DNA from: Pasteurellaceae bacterium
GTDB lineage: Bacteria; Pseudomonadota; Gammaproteobacteria; Enterobacterales; Pasteurellaceae
Assembly: GCA_900756155.1 (NCBI GenBank)
Contig: CAAEJV010000013.1
Span: 1 to 64,000 of the forward strand
Direction: 5' to 3'
Length of the DNA stretch: 64,000 nt
Shown here piece after piece: positions 8,068-16,836 of this stretch (positions are counted from its first letter, which is position 1; every line of letters starts with the position of its first letter). A program made the position numbers and the translations under genes. Under the pieces are notes generated by a model. The model was not told the DNA's origin, ran no database searches, and was given only the letters and a program-made list of their open reading frames with translations.

Positions 8068-8267
8068 AATACGCCTCCTAGACATGCTCGATTCATCCTC
8101 ATTCTATCCAAAATGTTAAAAATTACTGTGATATATCTCAAAAAATAGCAAAAATCTTTGTCATTTTTCATCTGAAACATCAATTCACCAATAAACGCGT
8201 GATTTTTTAATGAGTTAGTATTATCATTAAGTGTATTTTTAGTTAGAAAAGATAATCAGGGGAAACT

Positions 8268-9257
8268 ATGCAACATCTGAAAGATCTTGTTGAGAAAGCA
8301 AAATCGGCGATTGAACAAATCGAAAATAGAAGTTTAGCCACATTAGATGAAATTCGTGTGGAATATTTTGGTAAAAAAGGGCATTTCACCCAACTTATGC
8401 AAGAATTGCGTAATGTTGCTGCAGAAGAGCGTCCAGCAATGGGGGCTAAAATCAATGAGGCAAAACAAGCGGCATTAGATTTTTTAAATGCTAAAAAAGC
8501 AGAGTGGGAGCAAGCTGAACTCAATGCGAAATTAGAAAAAGAGCGTATTGATGTGAGCCTTCCAGGTCGTAAAACAGAAACTGGTGGTTTACACCCAGTG
8601 ACCATTACCATCAATCGCGTAACAAAATTCTTTTCAGAGTTAGGTTTTTCTGTGGAAACCGGTCCAGAAATTGAAAGTGATTATTACAATTTCGATGCAT
8701 TAAATATCCCTAAACATCACCCTGCACGTGCTGATCACGATACATTCTGGTTTAATCCTGAATTATTACTTCGTACACAAACCTCAGGTGTGCAAATTCG
8801 TACCATGGAAAAAATGCAGCCGCCTATTCGTATAATGGCACCTGGTCGTGTATATCGTAACGACTACGATCAAACACACACACCAATGTTCCATCAAATT
8901 GAATTGCTTTATGTAGATAAAAAAGCAAACTTCACCGAGTTAAAAGGCTTATTACACGATTTCTTACGTGCATTTTTTGAAGAAGATTTACAAGTTCGTT
9001 TCCGTCCTTCCTATTTCCCATTTACTGAACCTTCTGCAGAAGTCGATGTAATGGGCAAAAACGGTAAATGGTTAGAAGTATTAGGTTGTGGTATGGTGCA
9101 TCCTAATGTGTTACGTAACGTAGGTATTGATCCAAATGAATATTCTGGCTTTGCAGTAGGCATGGGGATTGAGCGTTTAACCATGTTACGCTACAACGTC
9201 ACAGATTTACGTTCATTCTTTGAAAACGACTTACGTTTTTTAAAACAATTTAAGTAA
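8268..9257 (+). CDS. pheS: Phenylalanine-tRNA ligase alpha subunit
   Basis: 329 residues. Catalytic subunit of the alpha2-beta2 PheRS that charges tRNA-Phe. The N-terminal coiled-coil arm (residues about 1-95, rich in Glu/Lys/Ala) contacts the tRNA. The class II core follows with motif 2 in GRVYRNDYDQTHTPMFHQIE and motif 3 in GFAVGMGIERLTMLRY. The Ala residue of the Phe pocket (GFAVGMG) is conserved. AGGGGA lies before the ATG. The 200-base region upstream contains no evident pheM-like leader peptide, unlike enteric bacteria. pheT follows after 75 bases. Confidence 0.97.
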   Translation: MQHLKDLVEKAKSAIEQIENRSLATLDEIRVEYFGKKGHFTQLMQELRNVAAEERPAMGAKINEAKQAALDFLNAKKAEWEQAELNAKLEKERIDVSLPGRKTETGGLHPVTITINRVTKFFSELGFSVETGPEIESDYYNFDALNIPKHHPARADHDTFWFNPELLLRTQTSGVQIRTMEKMQPPIRIMAPGRVYRNDYDQTHTPMFHQIELLYVDKKANFTELKGLLHDFLRAFFEEDLQVRFRPSYFPFTEPSAEVDVMGKNGKWLEVLGCGMVHPNVLRNVGIDPNEYSGFAVGMGIERLTMLRYNVTDLRSFFENDLRFLKQFK

Positions 9258-9332
9258 TTAACCGTTGGGTTAAATTGACGATAATGATTAATTTAGAACG
9301 TAACACGTTCATCAATAAAGGATACAGAGATA

Positions 9333-11723
9333 ATGAAATTTAGTGAAAATTGGGTGAGAGAATGGGTTAATCCATCAATTTCAACAGAGCAGTTATGTGA
9401 TCAAATCACGATGCTTGGTTTAGAAGTTGATGGTGTTGAAAAAGTAGCTGGCGACTTTACAGGTGTTGTTGTGGGTGAAGTTGTTGAATGTGCGCAACAC
9501 CCTGATGCAGACAAATTACGTGTCACTAAAGTAAATGTTGGTGGCGACCGTTTATTAGATATCGTTTGTGGTGCACCAAATTGCCGTCAAGGTTTAAAAG
9601 TAGCATGTGCAACTGAAGGCGCTGTATTACCTGGTGATTTTAAAATTAAGAAGACTAAATTACGTGGACAACCTTCAGAAGGGATGCTTTGCTCATTCTC
9701 TGAATTAGGCATTGATGTGGATGCAGATGGTATTATTGAATTACCGTTAGATGCACCAGTAGGCACAAATCTACGTGAATATTTAGATTTAGATGATAGA
9801 GCCATTGAAATTAGTTTAACGCCAAACCGTGCAGATTGTTTAAGCATTGCAGGTGTTGCGCGTGAAGTTGGCGTGGTTAATAAACAAGTTGTTAATCAAC
9901 CGCACTTTGATGCTGTACCTGCAACGATTTCAGATAAAGTTCAAATTGAATTAAATGCGCCAGAAGCATGTCCGCGTTATTTATTGCGCGTGGTGAAAAA
10001 TGTGAATGTTAAAGCGCAGTCACCAATTTGGTTACAAGAAAAATTACGTCGTTGTGGTATTCGTACTATCGACCCAATTGTAGATATTACTAACTATGTT
10101 TTGCTTGAATTAGGCCAACCAATGCATGCTTTTGATGCATCAAAAGTGTCTCAACCTGTTCAAGTACGTTTAGCCAATAACGGCGAAGAACTTGTTTTAT
10201 TAGATGGCACAACTGCAAAATTACAGCCGAATACTTTAGTTATTGCAGATCAAACTGGTCCATTAGCAATGGCGGGTATCTTTGGTGGTCAAGCAAGTGG
10301 TGTTGATGCTGAAACAACAAGAGATGTAATTTTAGAAGCAGCATTCTTTGCTCCATTAGCGATTGCGGGACGTGCAAGACAATATGGTTTACACACCGAT
10401 TCTTCGCATCGCTTTGAACGTGGTGTTGATTTTACGCTACAACGTCACGCAATGGAAAGAGCAACAGCATTGTTACTTGACATTTGTGGTGGCGAAGCAG
10501 GTGAAATTTGCGAGGTGGTGAGCGAGCAATATTTGCCAAAAGTCAATGAAGTCACTTTACGTCGTGAAAAATTAGATAGCTTATTAGGTCATCATATTGA
10601 AACTGAAACCGTGACCGAGATTTTTGAGCGTTTAGGTTTTGCCGTGAAATATGCTAATGATGTTTGGACCGTGACCTCAGCAAGCTGGCGTTTTGATATT
10701 GAAATCGAAGAAGATCTCATTGAAGAAGTAGCACGTATTTATGGCTATAACAGCATTCCAAATAATGCACCATTAGCACATCTTCGTATGCGTGAACATA
10801 AAGAGTCAGATTTAGATTTAAGCCGAATTAAAACTGCTCTTGTTGATGCAGATTATCAAGAAGCGATTACTTATAGCTTCGTTGATCCAAAAGTACAGAC
10901 TTTACTTCATCCAGAAATTGAAGCGCTTGTATTGCCAAACCCAATTTCAGTTGAAATGTCAGCAATGCGCGTTTCATTATTAAGTGGATTACTCGGTGCA
11001 GTGCTATACAATCAAAATCGTCAACAAAACCGCGTGCGTTTATTTGAAACAGGATTACGTTTTATTCCTGATGCCAATGCAGAATTTGGTGTGCGCCAAG
11101 AGTTTGTTCTTGCCGGTGTGATTACCGGTACAGCAAAATCAGAATGTTGGACAGGTAAAGCAGAAACGGTTGATTTCTTTGACCTTAAAGGTGATTTAGA
11201 AAGTATTCTTTCTCTCACAGAAGTAGGTAGTCGTGTTAAATTTGTGGCAAAAGCACACAGCGCATTGCACCCAGGGCAATCTGCTTCAATTGAATTAGAT
11301 GGAAAAGAAATTGGTTTTATTGGAACTATTCATCCACTTATCGCTCAAAAATTAGGATTAAATGGCAAAGCGGTTGTTTTTGAAATTTTATGGGATGCCA
11401 TTGCAAATCGTCGTGTGGTTCAAGCTAAAGAGATTTCAAAATTCCCAGCAAACCGTCGTGACTTAGCTTTAGTCGTTGCTGATAATGTGCCAGCAGGCGA
11501 TATTATCGAAGCATGTAAGCAAGCGGGCGGAGAAAAATTAACACAAGTCAATTTATTCGATGTATATCAAGGCATTGGCGTTGCTAGCGGACATAAGAGC
11601 TTAGCAATCAGTTTAACTATTCAAGATAATGAAAAAACGCTTGAAGATGATGAGATTAATGCGGTAATCTCTGCTGTATTAAACGAAGTTAAACAACGCT
11701 TTAATGCGGAGCTTAGAGACTAA
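9333..11723 (+). CDS. pheT: Phenylalanine-tRNA ligase beta subunit
   Basis: 796 residues, full length. The N-terminal tRNA-binding (EMAP-like) domain covers about residues 40-150, followed by the B3/B4 editing domain that hydrolyses Tyr-tRNA-Phe, the B5 domain, a catalytic-like core, and a C-terminal ferredoxin-fold anticodon-binding domain starting near SKFPANRRDLALVV. AAAGGA precedes the ATG. ihfA follows after 13 bases, so pheS-pheT-ihfA form one operon as in other gammaproteobacteria. Confidence 0.97.
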   Translation: MKFSENWVREWVNPSISTEQLCDQITMLGLEVDGVEKVAGDFTGVVVGEVVECAQHPDADKLRVTKVNVGGDRLLDIVCGAPNCRQGLKVACATEGAVLPGDFKIKKTKLRGQPSEGMLCSFSELGIDVDADGIIELPLDAPVGTNLREYLDLDDRAIEISLTPNRADCLSIAGVAREVGVVNKQVVNQPHFDAVPATISDKVQIELNAPEACPRYLLRVVKNVNVKAQSPIWLQEKLRRCGIRTIDPIVDITNYVLLELGQPMHAFDASKVSQPVQVRLANNGEELVLLDGTTAKLQPNTLVIADQTGPLAMAGIFGGQASGVDAETTRDVILEAAFFAPLAIAGRARQYGLHTDSSHRFERGVDFTLQRHAMERATALLLDICGGEAGEICEVVSEQYLPKVNEVTLRREKLDSLLGHHIETETVTEIFERLGFAVKYANDVWTVTSASWRFDIEIEEDLIEEVARIYGYNSIPNNAPLAHLRMREHKESDLDLSRIKTALVDADYQEAITYSFVDPKVQTLLHPEIEALVLPNPISVEMSAMRVSLLSGLLGAVLYNQNRQQNRVRLFETGLRFIPDANAEFGVRQEFVLAGVITGTAKSECWTGKAETVDFFDLKGDLESILSLTEVGSRVKFVAKAHSALHPGQSASIELDGKEIGFIGTIHPLIAQKLGLNGKAVVFEILWDAIANRRVVQAKEISKFPANRRDLALVVADNVPAGDIIEACKQAGGEKLTQVNLFDVYQGIGVASGHKSLAISLTIQDNEKTLEDDEINAVISAVLNEVKQRFNAELRD

Positions 11724-11736
11724 ACAGGAGACTAAC

Positions 11737-12036
11737 ATGACAACGATTACAAAAATTGATATTACTGAATACTTATTAGATAAGTATCAATTACAAAAAG
11801 CTGAAGCTAAAGCATTAGTGGAAGACTTTTTTGAGGAAATTCGTTTATCGTTAGAATCTGGTGGTGAAGTAAAATTATCAGGTTTTGGTAATTTTGAACT
11901 TCGTAATAAAGCTTCCCGTCCAGGGCGTAATCCAAAAACAGGTGAAAGCATTCCTGTTTCTGCTCGCCGAGTAGTGGCATTCAAGCCAGGGCAAAAATTA
12001 CGTGCTCGTGTGGAAAACACCAAGCCAAAACAATAG
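11737..12036 (+). CDS. ihfA: Integration host factor alpha subunit
   Basis: 99 residues from the ATG at 11737, which has CAGGAG about 7 bases upstream; a longer frame from 11704 would overlap pheT and add residues foreign to the family. IHF-alpha pairs with IHF-beta and bends DNA sharply at specific sites. The DNA-binding arm with the intercalating Pro is in NKASRPGRNPKTGESIPV, and the core FGNFELR is conserved. Last gene of the pheST operon, ended by an uptake-sequence hairpin. Confidence 0.96.
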   Translation: MTTITKIDITEYLLDKYQLQKAEAKALVEDFFEEIRLSLESGGEVKLSGFGNFELRNKASRPGRNPKTGESIPVSARRVVAFKPGQKLRARVENTKPKQ

Positions 12037-12040
12037 TAAG

Positions 12041-12070
12041 AAAAGTGCGGTCGTTTTTGACCGCACTTTT
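12041..12070 (+). terminator. Uptake-sequence pair terminator of pheST-ihfA
   Basis: AAAAGTGCGGTC and GACCGCACTTTT form a perfect 12-bp stem with a 6-base loop. The next gene, nlpC, starts only 14 bases later, so its promoter must lie inside or before the hairpin, or it depends on read-through. Confidence 0.8.
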
Positions 12071-12083
12071 GTCAGGATTGAAC

Positions 12084-12569
12084 ATGAATAAGATTAAATG
12101 TGCTTTTTTAGTCGCAGGAAGTTTTTTGCTTTTTGCTTGTTCAAGTGGTGTTCGTGAAGAGTATGCGATGAACTATAAAGGTCAGATTGGTGATCCGATT
12201 ATAGCCATTGCCATGTTAAGTGAACAACAATATGAATGGGCGGGTACACCTTATGTCTTAGGTGGACAGTCTCGTGGCGGTATTGATTGTTCTGGTTTTG
12301 TGCAAAAGACCTTTATTGACCGTTTTAACATTCGCCTTCCTCGTACAACGAAAGATCAAGCGGGTTATGGAAAACTTGTTCGCAAAGAAGATATCCAAAC
12401 TGGCGATTTAATTTTCTTTAAGACAGGGCGTGGACCAAATGGGTATCATGTCGGGATTTATGTGAAAGAAGATAAATTTTTACATGCCTCAACCAAAGGT
12501 GGCGTGATTTATTCTTCGATGAACAGCCCTTATTGGAAGAAAGCCTTTTGGCAAGTTAGACGAGTATAG
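12084..12569 (+). CDS. nlpC: NlpC/P60 family cell-wall endopeptidase lipoprotein
   Basis: 161 residues. I start at the ATG at 12084 (CAGGA upstream, clean lipoprotein signal), not at an in-frame ATG at 12045 that lies in the terminator hairpin. The lipobox is LLFAC with Cys19. The NlpC/P60 catalytic triad is complete: Cys69 in GGIDCSGF, His122 in GYHVGIYV and His134 in FLHAST. The family cuts peptide cross-links or stems of peptidoglycan. Fused domains are absent, so it resembles E. coli NlpC. Neighbour of ihfA as in related genomes. Confidence 0.93.
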   Translation: MNKIKCAFLVAGSFLLFACSSGVREEYAMNYKGQIGDPIIAIAMLSEQQYEWAGTPYVLGGQSRGGIDCSGFVQKTFIDRFNIRLPRTTKDQAGYGKLVRKEDIQTGDLIFFKTGRGPNGYHVGIYVKEDKFLHASTKGGVIYSSMNSPYWKKAFWQVRRV

Positions 12570-12577
12570 TGAAAATA

Positions 12578-12609
12578 AAAAAGTGCGGTTAAAATTAACC
12601 GCACTTTTT
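12578..12609. terminator. Uptake-sequence pair, nlpC/metF bidirectional terminator
   Basis: AAAGTGCGGTTAA and TTAACCGCACTTT form a 13-bp stem between converging genes, with A and T runs outside. Confidence 0.85.
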
Positions 12610-12612
12610 CTT

Positions 12613-13503
12613 TTATGGATTCGCTGCAGGGCGAATGCCTAATGTATGACAAATCGCATACGTGAGTTCGCTACGATTTAACGTGTAGAAGTGGAAGTCA
12701 TTTACACCCTCACGAGAAAGGATTTTTACCATATCCATTGCCACACTCGCCGCGACAAGATTGCGAGTAGTAGGATCATCATCTAATCCTTCATATGCTT
12801 TAGCCAACCATGATGGAATTTTTACATTCGTAAATGATGCCATTTTTTGAAGTTGTTTGAAGTTAGTTACAGGTAGAATACCCGGAACAATTTCAGCCTC
12901 AATACCAATGGATGCACAGCGGTCTCGGAAACGAAGATAACTATCAATATCAAAGAAGAATTGAGTAATGACATGATTCGCACCTGCATCAATTTTACGT
13001 TTCAAATTGATTAAATCTGCTTGTGCTGATTTTGCTTCAGGATGAACTTCAGGGTATGCTGCAACTGAGATATCAAAGTCAGCTACGGAGCGGAGTAGTT
13101 CAACTAAATCAGCCGCATAGAAAGGTTTTTTGGCATAGCCTTTTGGCTCATCACCGCGTAATGCCACAATGCGACGAATACCGCTATCCCAATAATCTTT
13201 TGCAATTTCTTTTAATTCTTCAGGTGTTGCATCAATACCTGTTAAATGTGGTGCGGCTTCTATGCCTGTTTCTGCTTTAATGGCTTTCACGATGCTATGT
13301 GTACGATCACGTTCGCCAGAGTTTGCACCATAGGTGACGGAAACAAATTTAGGATTTAATACTTTTAAGCGATGGATGGAATCCCAAAGCATGCTTTCCA
13401 TTTTTTCATTTTTAGGCGGAAAGAATTCAAAGGAGACATTAATTTTTTTGTTAGTATCAGCAAGATGTTGATTTAATGTGTTAATTTCGTTTGCGTAGCT
13501 CAT
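12613..13503 (-). CDS. metF: 5,10-methylenetetrahydrofolate reductase
   Basis: 296 residues. FAD enzyme that reduces methylene-THF to 5-methyl-THF, the methyl donor for methionine synthesis. The N-terminal FEFFPPK strand carries the conserved Glu that acts in folate reduction; the flavin and folate positions VTYGANSG, ALRGDEP and ITQFFFD are present. Single-domain bacterial length. Single gene. I looked for a MetJ box (repeats of AGACGTCT) between 13504 and 13620 and did not see one. Confidence 0.95.
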   Translation of the reverse strand: MSYANEINTLNQHLADTNKKINVSFEFFPPKNEKMESMLWDSIHRLKVLNPKFVSVTYGANSGERDRTHSIVKAIKAETGIEAAPHLTGIDATPEELKEIAKDYWDSGIRRIVALRGDEPKGYAKKPFYAADLVELLRSVADFDISVAAYPEVHPEAKSAQADLINLKRKIDAGANHVITQFFFDIDSYLRFRDRCASIGIEAEIVPGILPVTNFKQLQKMASFTNVKIPSWLAKAYEGLDDDPTTRNLVAASVAMDMVKILSREGVNDFHFYTLNRSELTYAICHTLGIRPAANP

Positions 13504-13660
13504 AGCATGCCTTCTTACGTTTTTTATTAGAATGTACTTATCATAAGATAAGAACTAATATGCGTCAATTTCAATGATTTCATCAAAATAATGAATAAAA
13601 TTAATGATTGTTTATTGTGCGTTGTATTTTAAAAGAAAATCAATTTATTTGCACAAAAAG

Positions 13661-13689
13661 TTAGCATTTTTTCTAAAAATAGGTATAAT
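13661..13689 (+). promoter_or_regulatory. Promoter of the rplM-rpsI operon
   Basis: TTAGCA at 13661-13666, a 17-base spacer, and a perfect TATAAT at 13684-13689. Expected start of RNA near 13696, leaving a leader of about 130 bases before rplM. Confidence 0.75.
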
Positions 13690-13695
13690 ACGCCG

Positions 13696-13828
13696 ACCCT
13701 GTAAATGCACGGATTCCCACCGTGCATTATTTTATCGAGATCACACTCGAAGGGGTGTAGATTAAGATCAATGGTTGTGTTTCGATATGAAACACTGGGT
13801 ATCAAACTTATATTTTGGTAATTAATTA
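13696..13828 (+). promoter_or_regulatory. Structured leader of rplM (likely L13 autoregulation)
   Basis: The leader begins with a 9-bp hairpin (13704-13712 with 13720-13728), continues with a weaker ACAC/GTGT hairpin near 13742-13758, and has a 7-bp hairpin GTGTTTC/GAAACAC at 13777-13795. The ribosome site before the ATG at 13829 is weak. In E. coli, L13 represses its own operon by binding the leader, so this is the natural place for that control here. The match to the E. coli structure was not tested. Confidence 0.5.
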
Positions 13829-14257
13829 ATGAAAACTTTTGTAGCAAAACCGGAAACAGTAAAACGTGACTGGTATGTGGTAGATGCGACAGGTAAAACT
13901 TTAGGTCGTTTAGCTACTGAATTAGCACGCCGTCTTCGTGGTAAACACAAGGCTGAGTACACTCCACACGTAGATACTGGTGATTACATCATCGTTATCA
14001 ACGCAGACAAAGTGGCAGTAACTGGTCGTAAAGAAACAGATAAACTTTACTACTGGCACACTGGCTATGTAGGTGGTATTAAACAAGCGACTTTCAAAGA
14101 AATGATCGCTCGCCGTCCTGAAGCGGTGATTGAAATTGCGGTTAAAGGTATGTTGCCAAAAGGTCCATTAGGCCGTGCAATGTTCCGTAAATTAAAAGTG
14201 TATGCAGGTGCAGAACACCAACACGCAGCACAACAACCACAAGCATTAGACATTTAA
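13829..14257 (+). CDS. rplM: 50S ribosomal protein L13
   Basis: 142 residues, the usual length. Early-assembly protein that binds 23S rRNA. Starts MKTFVAKPETVKRDWYVVDA, followed by the conserved GKTLGRLATELARRLRGKHK and the KGMLPKGPLGRAMFRKLKVY segment. Codon use is that of a highly expressed gene. rpsI follows after 16 bases in one operon. Confidence 0.98.
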   Translation: MKTFVAKPETVKRDWYVVDATGKTLGRLATELARRLRGKHKAEYTPHVDTGDYIIVINADKVAVTGRKETDKLYYWHTGYVGGIKQATFKEMIARRPEAVIEIAVKGMLPKGPLGRAMFRKLKVYAGAEHQHAAQQPQALDI

Positions 14258-14273
14258 TCACGAGGTTTAGGAA

Positions 14274-14666
14274 ATGGCAGAGAATCAAAACTACGGCACT
14301 GGTCGCCGCAAAAGCTCTTCAGCTCGTGTATTTATCAAACCGGGCAGTGGTAAAATCACTATCAACCAACGTGAATTAGACGTATATTTCGGTCGCGAAA
14401 CAGCTCGTATGATCGTACGTCAACCGTTAGAATTAGTGGAATTAACTGATAAATTAGACCTATACATCACTGTTAAAGGTGGTGGTATTTCTGGTCAAGC
14501 GGGTGCAATCCGTCATGGTATCACTCGTGCATTAATGGAATATGATGAGACTTTACGTCCTGCTCTTCGTGCAGCTGGCTTCGTTACTCGTGACGCACGT
14601 CGCGTTGAACGTAAAAAAGTTGGTTTACACAAAGCACGTCGTCGTCCACAATACTCCAAACGTTAA
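14274..14666 (+). CDS. rpsI: 30S ribosomal protein S9
   Basis: 130 residues. Its C-terminal tail ARRRPQYSKR reaches the P-site tRNA anticodon, and this ending is intact. GTGRRKSSSARVFIKPG is the typical beginning. CGAGG precedes the ATG. Last gene of the operon, followed by a strong terminator; sspA and sspB follow further on, the common gammaproteobacterial order. Confidence 0.98.
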   Translation: MAENQNYGTGRRKSSSARVFIKPGSGKITINQRELDVYFGRETARMIVRQPLELVELTDKLDLYITVKGGGISGQAGAIRHGITRALMEYDETLRPALRAAGFVTRDARRVERKKVGLHKARRRPQYSKR

Positions 14667-14685
14667 TTTTTATTATCGTTTCAAG

Positions 14686-14713
14686 AAAGCAGAGAGCAAT
14701 CTCTGCTTTTTTT
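14686..14713 (+). terminator. Terminator of rplM-rpsI
   Basis: AAAGCAGAGA pairs with TCTCTGCTTT around a GCAA tetraloop, followed by a T run. Confidence 0.92.
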
Positions 14714-14806
14714 ATGTCTGTAAAAAACAAATTAATTAAAAATTACCGTTCTTTGATTTTTCATCGGTTGTTTATAATTAATTGATTTTAAAGAGGAAAT
14801 AAGAAA

Positions 14807-14835
14807 TTGTTAGCAATTTATCTGCCGGTTATGTT
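14807..14835 (+). promoter_or_regulatory. Possible sspA promoter
   Basis: TTGTTA at 14807-14812 and TATGTT at 14830-14835 are separated by 17 bases, 60 bases before the sspA start. The -10 box is weak. Confidence 0.35.
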
Positions 14836-14895
14836 AAAATAATCGCCCATTTTTAGTAGAAGTATATAAGTTAGTTTGGATCTTCGGAGGAATAA

Positions 14896-15534
14896 ATGTC
14901 CAATGCATCAAGTAAACGTTCGGTAATGACTCTTTTTTCAAATAAAAATGACATTTACTGCCATCAGGTAAAAATTGTTTTAGCTGAAAAAGGTGTTGCT
15001 TACGAAAACGAAGAAGTTGATCTGCAAGCATTATCAGAAGATTTAATGGAATTAAATCCTTATGGCACATTACCAACGTTGGTGGATCGTGATTTAGTGT
15101 TATTCAGCTCACGCATCATTATGGAATATCTTGATGAGCGTTTTCCACATCCTCCACTTATGCCAGTTTATCCGGTTTCTCGTGCGAAAAGCCGTCTTTT
15201 AATGTTACGTATCGAACAAGATTGGTACCCAACATTAGAAATTGCTGAAAAAGGCACGGAAGTTGAACGTGAAGAAGCATTAAAACAGCTAAAAGAAGAA
15301 TTGTTAGCAGTATCGGTTATCTTCCAACAAACCCCTTATTTTATGAGTGAAGAGTTTGGTTTGGTTGATTGCTATGTTGCACCATTATTATGGAAACTAC
15401 GTAATATGGGCGTGGAATTCAGTGGCACAGGAAGCAAAGCAATCAAAGGCTATATGGATCGTGTATTTAGCCGTGATTCATTTTTACAATCTGTAGGTGA
15501 AGCTGCACCTAAAAATTTAATGGATGATAAATAA
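14896..15534 (+). CDS. sspA: Stringent starvation protein A
   Basis: 212 residues. RNA polymerase-associated protein with a glutathione-S-transferase fold but no transferase activity, which controls starvation and acid-stress genes. The N-terminal thioredoxin-like domain (MTLFSNKNDIYCHQVKIVLAEKG) and the NPYGTLPTLVDRDLVLFSS segment are typical; the surface PHPPLMPVYP loop, which matters for polymerase binding in E. coli, is present. CGGAGG lies 5-6 bases before the ATG. Its stop overlaps the sspB start (TAATG). Confidence 0.95.
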   Translation: MSNASSKRSVMTLFSNKNDIYCHQVKIVLAEKGVAYENEEVDLQALSEDLMELNPYGTLPTLVDRDLVLFSSRIIMEYLDERFPHPPLMPVYPVSRAKSRLLMLRIEQDWYPTLEIAEKGTEVEREEALKQLKEELLAVSVIFQQTPYFMSEEFGLVDCYVAPLLWKLRNMGVEFSGTGSKAIKGYMDRVFSRDSFLQSVGEAAPKNLMDDK

Positions 15535-15980
15535 TGACCCACACACCTTCTCCAAAACGCCCTTATTTACTAAGAGCCTATTATGATTGGCTAGTGGATA
15601 ACGATTTCACCCCATATCTAGTGGTGGATGCTAATTATTATGGTACCAATGTGCCTGTGGAATATGTGAAAGATGGGCAAATCGTCTTAAATCTTTCTGC
15701 TGGGGCGACAGGGAATTTGCAATTAACCAATGATTTTATTCAGTTTAATGCTCGTTTCCAAGGTGTGGCTCGTGAGTTATATATTCCGATGGGGGCGGCT
15801 TTAGCTATTTATGCACGTGAAAATGGTGATGGCGTGATGTTTGAGCCAGAAGAAATTTACGATGAACTCAATCGTGAACCAACATCAGAACAGCCATTGA
15901 GCTTTGCTGAAGCGGTAGATAAACCTAAAGCTGAAAAGAAACCACAGAAATCAGCATCTCATTTACGAATAGTAGATTAA
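15534..15980 (+). CDS. sspB: ClpXP adaptor SspB
   Basis: 148 residues. SspB carries ssrA-tagged proteins to the ClpXP protease. The N-terminal substrate-binding domain spans about residues 8-110 (RPYLLRAYYDWLVDNDFTPYLVVD; GNLQLTNDFIQFNARFQG). A flexible, charged linker follows, ending in the ClpX-binding tail ASHLRIVD, whose hydrophobic XB motif is well conserved. Start codon overlaps the sspA stop. Confidence 0.96.
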   Translation: MTHTPSPKRPYLLRAYYDWLVDNDFTPYLVVDANYYGTNVPVEYVKDGQIVLNLSAGATGNLQLTNDFIQFNARFQGVARELYIPMGAALAIYARENGDGVMFEPEEIYDELNREPTSEQPLSFAEAVDKPKAEKKPQKSASHLRIVD

Positions 15981-15990
15981 TGAAAGAAAA

Positions 15991-16026
15991 ACAAAAGTGC
16001 GGTTAAAATTAACCGCACTTTTTTAT
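15991..16026. terminator. Uptake-sequence pair, sspB/trpA bidirectional terminator
   Basis: A perfect palindrome, AAAAGTGCGGTTAA with TTAACCGCACTTTT, between converging sspB and trpA, with T on either outer side. Confidence 0.85.
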
Positions 16027-16029
16027 TTA

Positions 16030-16836
16030 TTATTTGGTTGCAGCTTTCATATCACGAACAAACTCAGAGAGTTCAGTTAAGCATTGAGCTTGATTATCTA
16101 AATTTCGCTCGATGATTTTTACCGTTGCAGAGCCTGAAATAGCTCCCGCTGCACCTAGTTGAAGGGCTTCTTTCACTTGAGCTGGTTGAGCAATACCAAA
16201 ACCTTGTAGAATTGGTGGCGCCTTGTGGGCTTTAAGTTGTTCTACAAGTGTATCTAAGTTTGCGGCATGAGCTTGATTCTCTGCACTTGTTACACCCGAA
16301 CGAGAAACTAAATAGGTATAGCCTTCGCTGTTTTCAGCAACGCCTTGTACCGTTTTGGTATCAGCATTTGGTGGGCAAATAAAGACAGGTTGAATACCGT
16401 GTTTTTTAGCGGCTTGAACATAGTCTTCTTTTGCCAATAGCGGAATATCTGCCACTAAAACTGCATCCACGCCGACTTCTGCACAACGTTGATAGAAATT
16501 ATCTAAGCCTTTCGCAAAAATTAAATTTGCGCAAAGGAGTAAGCTAATCGGAATCTCTGGATATTTTGACCGCACTTTAGCGAGTAATTTGAAACTATCT
16601 TCTGTGCTATGGCCGGCATTAAGTGCTCGGTTATTGGCTGCTTGAATAACGGGACCATCTAGTAATGGATCTGAAAATGGAAAACCTAATTCCAAAGCAT
16701 CTGCGCCATTTTCGACTAACGTGCAAATAATCTCAAAAGAGCGATCAAATGTTGGATCGCATAATGTCACGAAAGGTACAAAAGCCCCTTCTTTTTTCGC
16801 TGCAAGTTCTGCAAATTTAGTTTCAAAACGGCTCAT
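16030..16836 (-). CDS. trpA: Tryptophan synthase alpha chain
   Basis: 268 residues. Splits indole-3-glycerol phosphate into indole and glyceraldehyde 3-phosphate and passes indole through a tunnel to TrpB. The catalytic Glu is in LELGFPFSDP and the catalytic Asp in VLVADIPLL; the phosphate loop GFGIAQP and SGSATVKII are present. Last gene of the trp operon; its ATG overlaps the trpB stop by one base, which supports translational coupling. Confidence 0.97.
   Translation of the reverse strand: MSRFETKFAELAAKKEGAFVPFVTLCDPTFDRSFEIICTLVENGADALELGFPFSDPLLDGPVIQAANNRALNAGHSTEDSFKLLAKVRSKYPEIPISLLLCANLIFAKGLDNFYQRCAEVGVDAVLVADIPLLAKEDYVQAAKKHGIQPVFICPPNADTKTVQGVAENSEGYTYLVSRSGVTSAENQAHAANLDTLVEQLKAHKAPPILQGFGIAQPAQVKEALQLGAAGAISGSATVKIIERNLDNQAQCLTELSEFVRDMKAATK

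Noticed and set aside
8068..8267. A pheM-like leader peptide and attenuator before pheST.
   Set aside because: I could not find a short frame rich in Phe codons followed by a terminator hairpin.
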